From: Ferribacterium limneticum
GTDB lineage: Bacteria; Pseudomonadota; Gammaproteobacteria; Burkholderiales; Rhodocyclaceae
Length of the DNA: 64,000 bases
Assembly: GCF_020510585.1 (NCBI RefSeq)
Contig: NZ_CP075190.1
Location: 558,001-622,000 of the forward strand
Reading direction: 5' to 3'
Made by a program: the position numbers and the translations under genes. Shown piece after piece: positions 20,308-28,525 of this stretch. Position 1 is the stretch's first letter, and the number at the start of each line of letters is the position of its first letter. Below the pieces are notes generated by a model. The model did not search any database. It had not been told where the DNA came from and saw only the letters and a program-made list of their open reading frames with translations.

Positions 20308-20930
20308 AGGCTTTTCTCGTCGCCAATCCCAAGGGCGGTTCCGGCAAAAGCACGCTCGCGACCAATCTGGCCGGCTATTTCGCCAACCGTGGCGCCGAGG
20401 TGATGCTCGGTGATATCGATCGTCAGCAATCGTCGCGCGAATGGCTGGGGATACGCCCGTTCTCCCTGCCCACCATCGATACCTGGGAGGCTGGTGAAGA
20501 CAAGATATCCCGGCCACCCAAGGGCACCACGCACGTCGTGCTCGACACCCCGGCCGGCCTGCACGGCAAGATGCTCGAGCGCGTGCTCAAGTTGTCGACG
20601 CGGGTTATCGTGCCGGTTCAGCCATCGATGTTCGACATGCTGGCGACGCGCCATTTTCTGACCGAACTACTCTCCGAAAAGGCCGTGCGCAAGGGCAAGG
20701 CCGACGTCGCCGTGATCGGTATGCGAGTCGATGCGCGGACCCGTGCCGCCGGCGAACTCGAACGCTTCTTCGCCACTTTCGAACTGCCCGTGCTGGCCTA
20801 CCTGCGTGACACGCAGACCTATGTCCAGGCAACGGCGGCCGGCATGACCATCTTCGACCTGCCGCCCTCGCGCGCCGAGCGCGATCTCGAGCAATGGCAG
20901 GCGATCATCAAATGGGTCGACGCCAACTAA
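20304..20930 (+). CDS. ParA/MinD-family ATPase
   Basis: A 208-residue P-loop ATPase of the ParA type. It has the deviant Walker A NPKGGSGKST (residues about 8-17), the switch I-like DIDRQQSSREW and a Walker B-like VVLDTPAGLH. There is no N-terminal DNA-binding extension and no ParB gene nearby, so plasmid or chromosome partition is unlikely. Orphan ParAs of this size often position protein complexes. It is translationally coupled (ATGA) to the TAXI receptor, which makes that membrane protein a possible cargo, by inference. Confidence 0.85.
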   Translation: MKAFLVANPKGGSGKSTLATNLAGYFANRGAEVMLGDIDRQQSSREWLGIRPFSLPTIDTWEAGEDKISRPPKGTTHVVLDTPAGLHGKMLERVLKLSTRVIVPVQPSMFDMLATRHFLTELLSEKAVRKGKADVAVIGMRVDARTRAAGELERFFATFELPVLAYLRDTQTYVQATAAGMTIFDLPPSRAERDLEQWQAIIKWVDAN

Positions 20931-20945
20931 TCGATTCGACCCGAT

Positions 20946-20984
20946 CTCACGGTCAACCGTAAAAAACGGCCAAAAACGAAATCA
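20946..20984 (-). repeat. Dispersed repeat, copy 6
   Basis: Minus strand reads TGATTTCGTTTTTGGCCG, then TTTTTTACGGTTGACCGT. It fills the gap between the convergent ParA-like and hybrid kinase genes, and the kinase stop codon forms its edge. Confidence 0.9.
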
Positions 20985-23900
20985 GGCCGACTCGGCCTTC
21001 GTGTCCAGCCACTGCCCCAGCTTGGCGTAAAGCAGTTCCGGCTTGACCGGCTTGGCAATGAAGTCCGACATGCCCGCCGCCAGGCAGCGCGCCTTGTCTT
21101 CGGTGAAGGCATTGGCCGTCATCGCCAGGATGGGCGTCGCCGCGTAGCCGGGTAGGCGGCGAATGGCGGCGGTGGCGGCCAGGCCGTCCATGTTCGGCAT
21201 CTGCATGTCCATGATGATCAGGTCGTAGCGTTTCTTGCTGGCGCGTTCCAGCGCGACAGCCCCGTCGTCGGCGACATCGATCACCAGGCCGGGCAGGTAT
21301 TGCAGCAGTTCGAGTGCGACTTCCTGGTTGATCGGGTCATCTTCCGCCAGCAGCACGTGCTTGCCGCTGAAGCTGCCGAGCCAGGTGTCGTCCGCCTCAC
21401 CGGGCGGCGCGGTGGACGGTGAGGCCGTCTCGGGCGCCGCCTTGTCGAAACCTATGGTCAGCGTGAAGGTGGTGCCTTCGCCCGGCGTGCTGTCCAGTTC
21501 CAGTCTGCCGTTCATGAGCCGGATCAGTCGGCGGACGATGGCCAGGCCCAGACCTGTTCCGCCATGGCGCCGGCTGGTTGATCCGTCGGCCTGTTCGAAA
21601 GGCGAGAAGATGCGCTCCAGTGCCTCGGGCGGGATGCCGATGCCGGTGTCCTGAATGGCCAGGCAAGCCGTCAGGGTGTGCGCCGTCTCGGCGGCCGTCG
21701 TGGCGCGGATTGAAACGCTGCCCCGATCGGTGAATTTGGCGGCGTTGTCGACCAGGTTGAGCAGGATCTGCTGCAGGCGCAACGGGTCACCGAGCAATTC
21801 CGTCTCGGCCAGTTGCCGGTCGATGTCGAGTTTGAATTGCAGCCCCTTGGCCGTCAGCTTGTCGCCGACCAGGCTTTCAATGTTGGCGATGATGACGCCA
21901 AGGTGCAATGACGTCTGCTCCAGCTTGAGTCGTTCGGCGTCGATTTTCGACAGGTCGAGAATGTCGTTGAGCAGGCACAGCAAGTGGCCGGCAGCCTTGT
22001 CGACCTTGCCCAGCTTTTCGCGTTGATCCGGGTCGCTGCTCCGCCGGCTCACGATGTGCGTCAGGCCGATGATGGCATTCATCGGCGTGCGCAGTTCATG
22101 GCTCATGTTGGCCAGGAAAGTGCTCTTGGCCCGATTGGCCGTTTCGGCGGCCTCCTTGGCCAGTTCGAGGTCAGCCGTGCGGGAAGCGACGAGTTCCTCG
22201 AGGTGTGTCCGGTAACGTTGCAGTTCAGCCTCGGCCTGCTTGCGTTTGCTGACATCGATGACGATCCCGATCACCGCCGGCTGGCCTTCGTAATCCACCG
22301 AGGTGCCAAATACTTCGACCTCTACCGTGTTGCCATCCCGGCACTGGCCAGTAAAACCATAGTGCAGGGCCTCGATTTCGCCGCTTTCCCGGCGCCGGAC
22401 ATTGTCGGCAACCTTCTGCCGGTCTTGCGGGGCGACCAGGTCGATGACCGTGACCCGGTCGATGATTTCCTCCGGCGAGTCGTAGCCAAAGACCTTGGCA
22501 AACCACGGATTGACGTAGCGGAAATACTGCCCCTGGATGATATAGACCCCGGCCAGCGACTGCTCGACCAGGCCGCGGAATTTGCGCTCGGCCGAGCGCA
22601 GTTCCTTTTCGACATGGACGCGCGGCGTGATGTCGTGGCCGACCATGACCAGCGCCTGCCGGCTGCCGTCGGCCCCAAACAGGGGCACCTTGGCGATGTC
22701 GAAAACCTGTTCGCTGCCGGCGCTGTCGCGGAAAATAAATTCGTCATGCAGGCATTCGCCATTGCTCCAGACGGCCTCGTCCGAAGCCGCCAGCATGCGG
22801 AGTGGCGCCGTATCGAACCGACCCGAGGTGGCCAGCTCCTGGCTGGTCGAGCCGCGGTAATCGGTGTTGCTCAGGCCCAGCATGCGCAGCAGGACGGTGT
22901 TGGCCTCCGTCCAGCGGCCTTCCCCATCCTTCAGGCAGACGATGTCGGGCAGGGTATCGATCAGCGTTCTCAGGCGTTTCTCGTTCTTGCCCAGGCGCTC
23001 GGCGTAGCTCGTGATGTGCCGTCTGTAGCGCTCGTTGCGGCGCAGCCAGAAAAACACCACTAGGGCGCCCAGAATGCCGCCGATGGCGATACTCAACGGC
23101 AATGGCGTCCGGGTTATGCGGTCGAACTCCGGACTGCTGCGCAGTTGGGCCATCCACTGGTGGCCGCCAAATTCGATCGGCAGCGTGACGCGCTGGCGCC
23201 CGTAACTGCTCCCCTTGTGCGCCAGGTGCGAGTCAAAAAGCAGATTTTCCGGCGCGATTGCCGTGTCGTACAACTCGATTTCGACGTCCTTGTTGTCCGG
23301 GTTGAAGATGCCGCCGAGCAGGTCACCAGCGCGGAAAGCGGCATAGCTGAAACCGAGCAGCGCGGCCCGGCGCTCCTCGATGCTGTCATGCGGGAGGCCG
23401 CTGCCGAATACCGGCAGATAAATCAGGAAGCCCGGCAGGGGCTGAGCCTGGTTTTCCTGGAGCAGCGTTATTTTTCTCGACAAGGCTGCTTCGCCGCTGT
23501 CCCGCGCCCGTTCCATAGCCCGTCGGCGAACCGGTTCGGAGAACATGTCGTAGCCGAAAGCGCGCTGATTGAGGTCGGAGAACGGTTCGAGAAAAACGAT
23601 ACTGCTGTACTGCTCGCGTCTTCCGTCGGGCTTGATGGCGTAGCCCGGAAAGCCTTGGCTCCGGACCATTTGCTCATGCGCCGCCTTGTCGCGCGGCTGG
23701 ATCATCAGTGAAAAGCCGGTGGCCTGAATGCCCGGCAGCGTTTTGTCGAGGTGCAGGTTGCGCACATAGTTCTGCCACTCGTCGCGGGTGACGTTATCGC
23801 TCGCCTCGACGAAGGCGGCGGCGCCGCGCAAGACCTGGGCGTGGGCCTGAAGGCGAAAGAGCAGGGTGCTCCGCTCCTGTTCGGCCCGGTACAGGAATCG

Positions 23901-24068
23901 CTGGTAAATCTGTTCCTCGGTGCTTTGCCGAACGATGCCGTAGAGCACTGCCGTGATGGCCAGAATGATGCAAAGCGCAATCCAGGCGCCACCTTCATGC
24001 AGCAGGAACTGCGGAAGATAGCGGCCAGTTTGGGTGTTGTCGAACGGGCTTGGCCTAGGCTTTTTCAC
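20982..24068 (-). CDS. Hybrid sensor histidine kinase, CHASE-PAS-PAS-HisKA-HATPase-REC
   Basis: A 1028-residue membrane hybrid kinase. A first membrane helix (about 29-48) and a second (about 325-345) enclose a periplasmic CHASE-type sensor ([21 protein letters not shown], then [20 protein letters not shown]). Two PAS domains follow (about 370-480 and 500-615), then a coiled linker, phospho-acceptor H657 ([15 protein letters not shown]), the ATP-binding domain ([17 protein letters not shown]) and a C-terminal receiver with D954 ([12 protein letters not shown]). CHASE domains often sense small ligands such as cytokinin-like molecules; the ligand here is unknown. It lacks an output domain, so it needs a downstream partner. 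Confidence 0.92.
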   Translation of the reverse strand: MKKPRPSPFDNTQTGRYLPQFLLHEGGAWIALCIILAITAVLYGIVRQSTEEQIYQRFLYRAEQERSTLLFRLQAHAQVLRGAAAFVEASDNVTRDEWQNYVRNLHLDKTLPGIQATGFSLMIQPRDKAAHEQMVRSQGFPGYAIKPDGRREQYSSIVFLEPFSDLNQRAFGYDMFSEPVRRRAMERARDSGEAALSRKITLLQENQAQPLPGFLIYLPVFGSGLPHDSIEERRAALLGFSYAAFRAGDLLGGIFNPDNKDVEIELYDTAIAPENLLFDSHLAHKGSSYGRQRVTLPIEFGGHQWMAQLRSSPEFDRITRTPLPLSIAIGGILGALVVFFWLRRNERYRRHITSYAERLGKNEKRLRTLIDTLPDIVCLKDGEGRWTEANTVLLRMLGLSNTDYRGSTSQELATSGRFDTAPLRMLAASDEAVWSNGECLHDEFIFRDSAGSEQVFDIAKVPLFGADGSRQALVMVGHDITPRVHVEKELRSAERKFRGLVEQSLAGVYIIQGQYFRYVNPWFAKVFGYDSPEEIIDRVTVIDLVAPQDRQKVADNVRRRESGEIEALHYGFTGQCRDGNTVEVEVFGTSVDYEGQPAVIGIVIDVSKRKQAEAELQRYRTHLEELVASRTADLELAKEAAETANRAKSTFLANMSHELRTPMNAIIGLTHIVSRRSSDPDQREKLGKVDKAAGHLLCLLNDILDLSKIDAERLKLEQTSLHLGVIIANIESLVGDKLTAKGLQFKLDIDRQLAETELLGDPLRLQQILLNLVDNAAKFTDRGSVSIRATTAAETAHTLTACLAIQDTGIGIPPEALERIFSPFEQADGSTSRRHGGTGLGLAIVRRLIRLMNGRLELDSTPGEGTTFTLTIGFDKAAPETASPSTAPPGEADDTWLGSFSGKHVLLAEDDPINQEVALELLQYLPGLVIDVADDGAVALERASKKRYDLIIMDMQMPNMDGLAATAAIRRLPGYAATPILAMTANAFTEDKARCLAAGMSDFIAKPVKPELLYAKLGQWLDTKAESA

Positions 24069-24269
24069 GGTTGTGCTTTATGTCGAATGCGCCTCACGAT
24101 AGCACTATCCGGAGACCCTGTGGACCGGGTCAAGTACCTGAATCGAGGCCCTATGTCAGCCCGCCATAGCGCGGAAGGCAGGCAGCGTTGCAACTATTCG
24201 CCGTTTAATGTTGAACACCATGAACACGATGCTGACTAATCACTGCCAATAATTCACCAGGAGACTGCC

Positions 24270-24845
24270 ATGATCCAGCTTCGCCCTTCTGCCGAACGCG
24301 GTTACGCCGACCACGGCTGGCTGCGCGCCAAGCACAGTTTTTCCTTCGCCGATTATCACGACCCGGACGAAATGGGCTGGGGCGCCCTGCGCGTCATCAA
24401 CGAAGACCGTGTCGCCCCGGGCACCGGTTTCGGCCGGCACGGCCATCGCGACATGGAAATCGTCACCTACATCCTGTCCGGGACGCTCGAGCACAAGGAC
24501 AGCCTCGGCCACGGCGGCTTGATCCGGCGCGGCGAAGTGCAGCGCATGAGCGCCGGCAAGGGCATCCTGCATAGCGAGTCCAACCCCTCGGCCGACGAAG
24601 AAACGCACCTGCTGCAAATCTGGATCGAGCCGGCGCAGCGCGGCACGCCGGCCAGCTACGAGCAACAGGCCCTGCCGCTCGACGAGTTGCGCGGTCGCTG
24701 GCGGCTGGTTGCCTCGCCGGACGGTGCAGACGGCAGCACGACCATCGGCCAGGATGCCCGTTTGTGGGCCAGCCTGCTGGCGCCCGGCGAAAGCATCGAT
24801 TACCGCCTGCCGGGCGGCCGGCTGGGCTACGTGCACGTTATCTAA
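24270..24845 (+). CDS. Pirin-family protein, cut short by an in-frame stop
   Basis: Encodes 191 residues of a YhhW-type bicupin pirin (metal-dependent quercetinase-like or regulatory protein). It has the metal-site motif FGRHGHRDMEIVTYILSG and EVQRMSAGKGILHSE, and its N-terminus is normal after GGAGACTGCC. It ends at YVHVI followed by TAA. The same frame then continues with GQLEINGKNLMPGDGAKIADE and ends FLLFDLPPVA at 24977, which is the usual pirin C-terminus. The TAA sits where relatives have Lys (AAA or AAG), so a single base change explains it. As sequenced, the second cupin domain is incomplete. Confidence 0.85.
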   Translation: MIQLRPSAERGYADHGWLRAKHSFSFADYHDPDEMGWGALRVINEDRVAPGTGFGRHGHRDMEIVTYILSGTLEHKDSLGHGGLIRRGEVQRMSAGKGILHSESNPSADEETHLLQIWIEPAQRGTPASYEQQALPLDELRGRWRLVASPDGADGSTTIGQDARLWASLLAPGESIDYRLPGGRLGYVHVI

Positions 24846-24977
24846 GGTCAACTGGAAATAAACGGCAAAAATCTAATGCCCGGTGACGGCGCCAAGATAG
24901 CCGACGAAAGCGATCTCAAATTTTTAGCCAGTGAAGAAGCGGAATTCCTGCTCTTTGACCTGCCGCCTGTTGCATAA
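24846..24977 (+). pseudogene. C-terminal remainder of the interrupted pirin gene
   Basis: Directly in frame after the TAA at 24843-24845, these 44 codons (including the final stop) encode the missing pirin end: GQLEINGKNL, PGDGAKIADESDL and AEFLLFDLPP. The total from 24270 would be 235 residues plus stop, close to the length of E. coli YhhW (231), which ends with a similar EVLLFDLPPV. No ribosome-binding site for separate translation is evident. Confidence 0.85.
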
Positions 24978-25011
24978 CCCGACCTGTAAAAAACACCAAA
25001 AGAAAAACAGC

Positions 25012-25110
25012 GTGAGCCAGGCCATCGTCGTTTATCACTCCGGTTGCGGCCACGGCAAGCGCGTTGACGCAGTCGTCGCCAGCATCGCCGCCGCCCATCT
25101 GCGCGGATAA
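25012..25110 (+). pseudogene. Flavodoxin/WrbA-like N-terminal remnant
   Basis: A GTG-started frame of 32 codons reads SQAIVVYHSGCGHGKRVDAVVAS and then stops. VVYHSGxGHxxxVA is the FMN phosphate-loop start of WrbA-type flavodoxins, whose proteins run to about 190-200 residues. Nothing recognisable as the remainder follows before the next gene, so this is a deletion remnant. It stands just behind the broken pirin gene, suggesting that a small pirin-flavodoxin unit has decayed. Confidence 0.65.
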
Positions 25111-25187
25111 AGGCTGGAGCAGGTGGCCCCCCGGCCGCCTGCGCACTGCTATAGTGAGATCATTCCCTTTTGTTCCGGAGTGATCGC

Positions 25188-25988
25188 ATGGCACTGACTA
25201 CCTCGCTGGCTGACCTGGCTATCATTCTTGTCGAGCCGTCACAGATGCAGGCGCATCTGGTCAGCCGCATGCTTGAGCATCAGGGCGTCAAAAAAGTCAC
25301 CACGGTCGACACGGCTAGTGCGGCGCTGGTGGCACTCAAGGCTGAAAGCGCCAATGTCATCGTGATCAGCAGCCTCTACCTGCCTGATCTGGCTGGCACC
25401 GAACTGGTTGCTGCCATGCGTGCCGATCCCGATTTCGAGACCGTGCCCTTCATTCTCGTCTCCAGCGAAACCCGGCCGCAGGTGCTCGAACCGGTGCGCC
25501 AATCCGGCGCCTGCAGCATCGTCGCCAAGCCCTTCAACGAACAGCAGCTGTCGCGTGCGCTCTATGCCGCCGCCGATTACCTGAACCCGCCGGAAGATCT
25601 TGATGTGGCGGAAATCGAAAATCTGCGCGTCCTGCTCGTCGATGACAGCCCGACGTCGCGCCGTCATTTGCGCCGGCTGCTCACCGAGCTGGGCATCGAA
25701 CGCATCACCGAGGCGGTCAATGGCAAGGAGGCGGTGGCCTTGCTCGAACAGGCCATGGTCGACCTGGTGATTACCGACTACAACATGCCGGAAATGGACG
25801 GTCGCGAACTGACCGAATACATCCGCACGCAAAGCTGGCAGGCCGAGGTGCCGGTGCTCATGGTGACCAGCGAACAGAACATGGGCCGCCTGGCCGCCGT
25901 CGAGCGGGCCGGCGTTTCGGCCATCTGCGACAAACCCTTCGAGGCCGGCAGCATTCGCCGCCTGATCAGCGAAGCGCTGACCCGCTAA
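25188..25988 (+). CDS. Double-receiver response regulator (REC-REC)
   Basis: A 266-residue cytoplasmic protein made only of two receiver domains. The first (about 8-125) is degenerate: the phospho-acceptor position is Ser62 (ISSLYLPD) and the acidic pair is replaced by E16-P17. The second (about 145-266) is canonical with VDDS and D197 (ITDYNMPEMDG) plus the Lys in CDKPFE. There is no DNA-binding or enzymatic output. The start at 25188 has CGGAG upstream; an in-frame TTG at 25170 is less likely. It resembles CheY-like adaptors of chemotaxis or phosphorelay. The hybrid kinase nearby lacks an output and could be a partner. Confidence 0.85.
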   Translation: MALTTSLADLAIILVEPSQMQAHLVSRMLEHQGVKKVTTVDTASAALVALKAESANVIVISSLYLPDLAGTELVAAMRADPDFETVPFILVSSETRPQVLEPVRQSGACSIVAKPFNEQQLSRALYAAADYLNPPEDLDVAEIENLRVLLVDDSPTSRRHLRRLLTELGIERITEAVNGKEAVALLEQAMVDLVITDYNMPEMDGRELTEYIRTQSWQAEVPVLMVTSEQNMGRLAAVERAGVSAICDKPFEAGSIRRLISEALTR

Positions 25989-26023
25989 GCGCGCTCGCAC
26001 CGGCGAAGCGCGGCGCTTCCCGG

Positions 26024-26040
26024 TTGGTTTTCGCAGTGCA
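26024..26040 (+). promoter_or_regulatory. Weak sigma-54 promoter candidate upstream of the PEP-CTERM pair
   Basis: TTGG and GTGCA occur with the required GG-N10-GC spacing (GG at 26026-26027, GC at 26038-26039). The -12 element deviates from TTGC by one base and the leader would be about 185 bases. It is listed because PEP-CTERM genes are often under RpoN and PrsR control. Nothing else was recognised in the 249-bp gap. Confidence 0.25.
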
Positions 26041-26237
26041 ATGCCAACAATTTCACGGTTTCTGGGCGCGAAAAACGCAGCGATGATCCATTTGGACTAT
26101 GCCGTTTGCACCCTGTGTCACAAGCGCGCAATGTGCGCACGCCAATCTTCGGAACATTCCCCGGCTGCTGATATCGGTTGAACTTGCATCCGGCCGCAGG
26201 GAGTCATTTTCCCTATTCCGAATGAATTGGAGCAATT

Positions 26238-26912
26238 GTGAGCAACTCTTTGCGTTACCTCGCCGCGGCTGTGTTGGCAGCCACCTCGTTTGCTGCGTCC
26301 GCCGCCGTTACCATCACCGAAGTCGCTCCGTGGAGCAGCGGCAATTCGCCGGTAGGCGCCGACTGGTTCGAACTGACCAATACCGGTAGCAGCGCGGTCG
26401 ACATCACCGGCTGGAAGGTGGATGACAGCTCGAATTCGTTTGCTGCTGGCGCAGCCCTTAACGGTATTACCAACATTGCGGCTGGCCAATCGGTGATTTT
26501 TCTCGAAGGGAATGCTGCCAAAACCGAACTCTTCAAGACCAACTGGTTTGGCGGCAGCGTTCCGGCCGGCTTGGCCGTTGGCTATTACAGTGGCTCGGGC
26601 ATCGGCCTGAGCACCAGCAGCGACGCGCTCAATATTTTCAACGCCTCCGGCGCCCTGCAGGCCAAGGTTACCTTCGGCGCATCGGATTCGAGCTCGCCTT
26701 ACCAGAGCTTTGACAACGCTGCCGGCCTCAACAACACGGCCGTTTCCCAGCTTAGCGTCGTCGGTATCAACGGCGCCTTCGTGGCCGCCAACAGCGCGAG
26801 CGAAATCGGTTCGCCGGGCAGCATCGCCGCCGTTCCGGAGCCGGAAACCTACGCCATGCTGCTGGCTGGTCTTGGCCTCATCGGCGCCGTGGCACGCAAG
26901 CGTCAACACTGA
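26238..26912 (+). CDS. PEP-CTERM sorting-domain protein with lamin-tail-like domain
   Basis: A 224-residue exported protein. A signal peptide (about residues 1-22, ending FAASA) is followed by a lamin-tail-type domain (ITEVAPW, ADWFELTNTGSSAVDITGWKVDD, LNGITNIAAGQSVIFLEG). The C-terminal PEP-CTERM signal is VPEPETYAMLLAGLG, a hydrophobic stretch, then the basic ARKRQH. The signal directs exosortase-dependent anchoring and release, often with exopolysaccharide in biofilm or floc formation. It starts with GTG at 26238, with GGAG upstream. A second PEP-CTERM gene follows 18 bases later. No exosortase gene is in this window. Confidence 0.88.
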   Translation: MSNSLRYLAAAVLAATSFAASAAVTITEVAPWSSGNSPVGADWFELTNTGSSAVDITGWKVDDSSNSFAAGAALNGITNIAAGQSVIFLEGNAAKTELFKTNWFGGSVPAGLAVGYYSGSGIGLSTSSDALNIFNASGALQAKVTFGASDSSSPYQSFDNAAGLNNTAVSQLSVVGINGAFVAANSASEIGSPGSIAAVPEPETYAMLLAGLGLIGAVARKRQH

Positions 26913-26930
26913 TCCCGAAAGGAACTCATC

Positions 26931-27914
26931 ATGAAACTCAAACATTTGTTTCTCGCCCTTGCCGCCGCCGGCAGCTTTGCCGCGCACGCTGCGGATTCCC
27001 TGAATCTGGCCAATTACGCGGTGAGCGGCGTCTATTCGCTGGATGCGTTTAACGGCACCAGCGGCGGCATTTCCGGCCTGGAAGCCTCGGCCGTAACCTA
27101 CGCTCAGGATCGTGGCTCGCTATTCTTCGTCGGCGACGAAGGCACCGGCGTCATAGAAATCTCCAAGACCGGCCAGACGCTCGGCTACATGAGCTTCGAC
27201 TGGGCCAATACCGGCAGTACCAAACATGACACCGAAGGCCTGACCTATCTGGGCGGTGGCGTTCTGGTCGTCGGCGAAGAGCGCCTGTACGACGCCTATC
27301 GCTTCAGCTACGCGGCTGGCGGTACTGCCGCTTTGGCCAACAGCAGCGTGTCGATCAGCAACGCCACCGTCGGCAATAGCGGCATGGAAGGCATCAGCTA
27401 CGATGCACGCAATGGCGGCAGCTTCGTTACCGTCAAGCAGGAAGGCCCGGAAGACATTCTTGGCGGCACCCTGAGCTTCGCCTCGGGCGGCGGTGTGGCC
27501 AACATGACGCAACTGTTCAACCCCAGCTCCCTCGGTCTGGCAACGCTGTCTGACGTCCAGACACTCTCCGGCGTCAATTCGCTGGTTGGCACCACGGCTG
27601 CCGACAACCTGCTGATTCTCAGCCTGGGTTCGAACACCCTGCTTGAAGTCACCCGCAGCGGTGTCATCAAGAGCAGCCTCGATCTGGCCGGTATCGTTCC
27701 GCACAACGCAATCGAAGGCGTGACCATCGACGAAAAGGGCGTCATCTATCTGGTTGCCGAGCAGGAGCAGGACGGCAGCGTACTCGACAGCCTGGCTCGT
27801 TCGCGGCTCATCGTGCTGGCCGCGCCGGTTCCCGAGCCGGAAACCTACGCCATGTTGCTGGCCGGTCTTGGTCTGCTCGGCGCCGTGGCCCGCCGCAGGA
27901 AGCTGGCGGCCTGA
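26931..27914 (+). CDS. PEP-CTERM protein with YjiK/SdiA-regulated-like beta-propeller domain
   Basis: A 327-residue exported protein with a signal peptide ending AAHAA. The body (about 25-295) resembles SdiA-regulated/esterase-like propeller proteins: SGLEASAVTYAQDRGSLFFV, HDTEGLTYLGGGVLVVGEE, NAIEGVTIDEKGVIYLVAEQ. The C-terminus is VPEPETYAMLLAGLG plus the basic ARRRKLAA. Its sorting signal is nearly the same as that of the preceding gene, so both likely use one exosortase. GAAAGGAACTCATC precedes the start. A strong terminator follows. Confidence 0.87.
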   Translation: MKLKHLFLALAAAGSFAAHAADSLNLANYAVSGVYSLDAFNGTSGGISGLEASAVTYAQDRGSLFFVGDEGTGVIEISKTGQTLGYMSFDWANTGSTKHDTEGLTYLGGGVLVVGEERLYDAYRFSYAAGGTAALANSSVSISNATVGNSGMEGISYDARNGGSFVTVKQEGPEDILGGTLSFASGGGVANMTQLFNPSSLGLATLSDVQTLSGVNSLVGTTAADNLLILSLGSNTLLEVTRSGVIKSSLDLAGIVPHNAIEGVTIDEKGVIYLVAEQEQDGSVLDSLARSRLIVLAAPVPEPETYAMLLAGLGLLGAVARRRKLAA

Positions 27915-27937
27915 TCCGCCGGTTTTCAGTGAGACAG

Positions 27938-27960
27938 ACGGGGGCTTCGGCCCCCGTTTT
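27938..27960 (+). terminator. Strong intrinsic terminator with UUCG tetraloop
   Basis: ACGGGGGC and GCCCCCGT pair perfectly around TTCG, followed by TTTT. It lies 24 bases after the second PEP-CTERM gene and just before the convergent membrane-protein gene. Confidence 0.9.
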
Positions 27961-27967
27961 CGTTGAC

Positions 27968-28525
27968 TCAGCCGGCCTTGCCGATTTTTGATGCCAGCCG
28001 GCGGATGGTGATCTGGCGGACGACGAGAATCAGCGCCAGCAGCACGAGCAGCGGGTCGAGCAGGACATCCCACAGATTGGCGAAAACACCGCTGGCGTAG
28101 CCGGCGAGGTCGACGGCGAGAATCGCCAGCCAGATGTCGAGCCGCTTCCACCACAAGACCAGGCCGAGCGGCAGCAGGGCGGCCAGCAACAGTGTCGGCT
28201 GATAACCGAGGGCATACGGATCGAAGGAACCCAAGCCGAGCGACGCCGCATAGAACGGCACGGCGAAAGCGAGCAGACCAAGGGCCGGGCGGTAGCCCAG
28301 CGGCGATGGCGTTTTGTCGGCCAATTGCAGGATGGCCAGCGCCACCAAGGTCAGTGACGGCGTCCCGAAAAAGGCGTGCATGCCGGGCGCGATACCGACG
28401 ACCAGGGCCAGCGTCGTTGCTGCCAGCGCGACGCGGGCGCGCAGCTCGCCGAAGGGCACGAGGGCGGTCAGCGCCCCGAAAATCAGGGCGTGGGCGAGTA
28501 GCCCATAGGCGGCGAGCAGGTTCAT
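27968..28525 (-). CDS. Polytopic membrane protein, function unknown
   Basis: A 185-residue, very hydrophobic protein with about five or six membrane segments (LLAAYGLLAHALIFGALTALV, ALAATTLALVVGIAPG, LLLAALLPLGLVLWW, WLAILAVDLAGYASGVF, LLVLLALILVVRQI). It starts at 28525 and overlaps the sialidase-like gene by 4 bp (ATGA), so the two form a coupled pair. The frame is open further upstream, but that part is the shadow of the neighbouring gene. I do not recognise a family. Confidence 0.75.
   Translation of the reverse strand: MNLLAAYGLLAHALIFGALTALVPFGELRARVALAATTLALVVGIAPGMHAFFGTPSLTLVALAILQLADKTPSPLGYRPALGLLAFAVPFYAASLGLGSFDPYALGYQPTLLLAALLPLGLVLWWKRLDIWLAILAVDLAGYASGVFANLWDVLLDPLLVLLALILVVRQITIRRLASKIGKAG

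Noticed and set aside
20304..20930. Plasmid or chromosome partition ParA
   Set aside because: No ParB gene or parS-like sites were seen nearby and the protein lacks an N-terminal DNA-binding region.
24846..24876. Stretch resembling the dispersed repeat after the pirin stop (GGTCAACTGGAAATAAACGG)
   Set aside because: The same bases read as pirin codons GQLEINGKNL in the correct frame, so they are coding sequence and the likeness to the repeat is probably chance.
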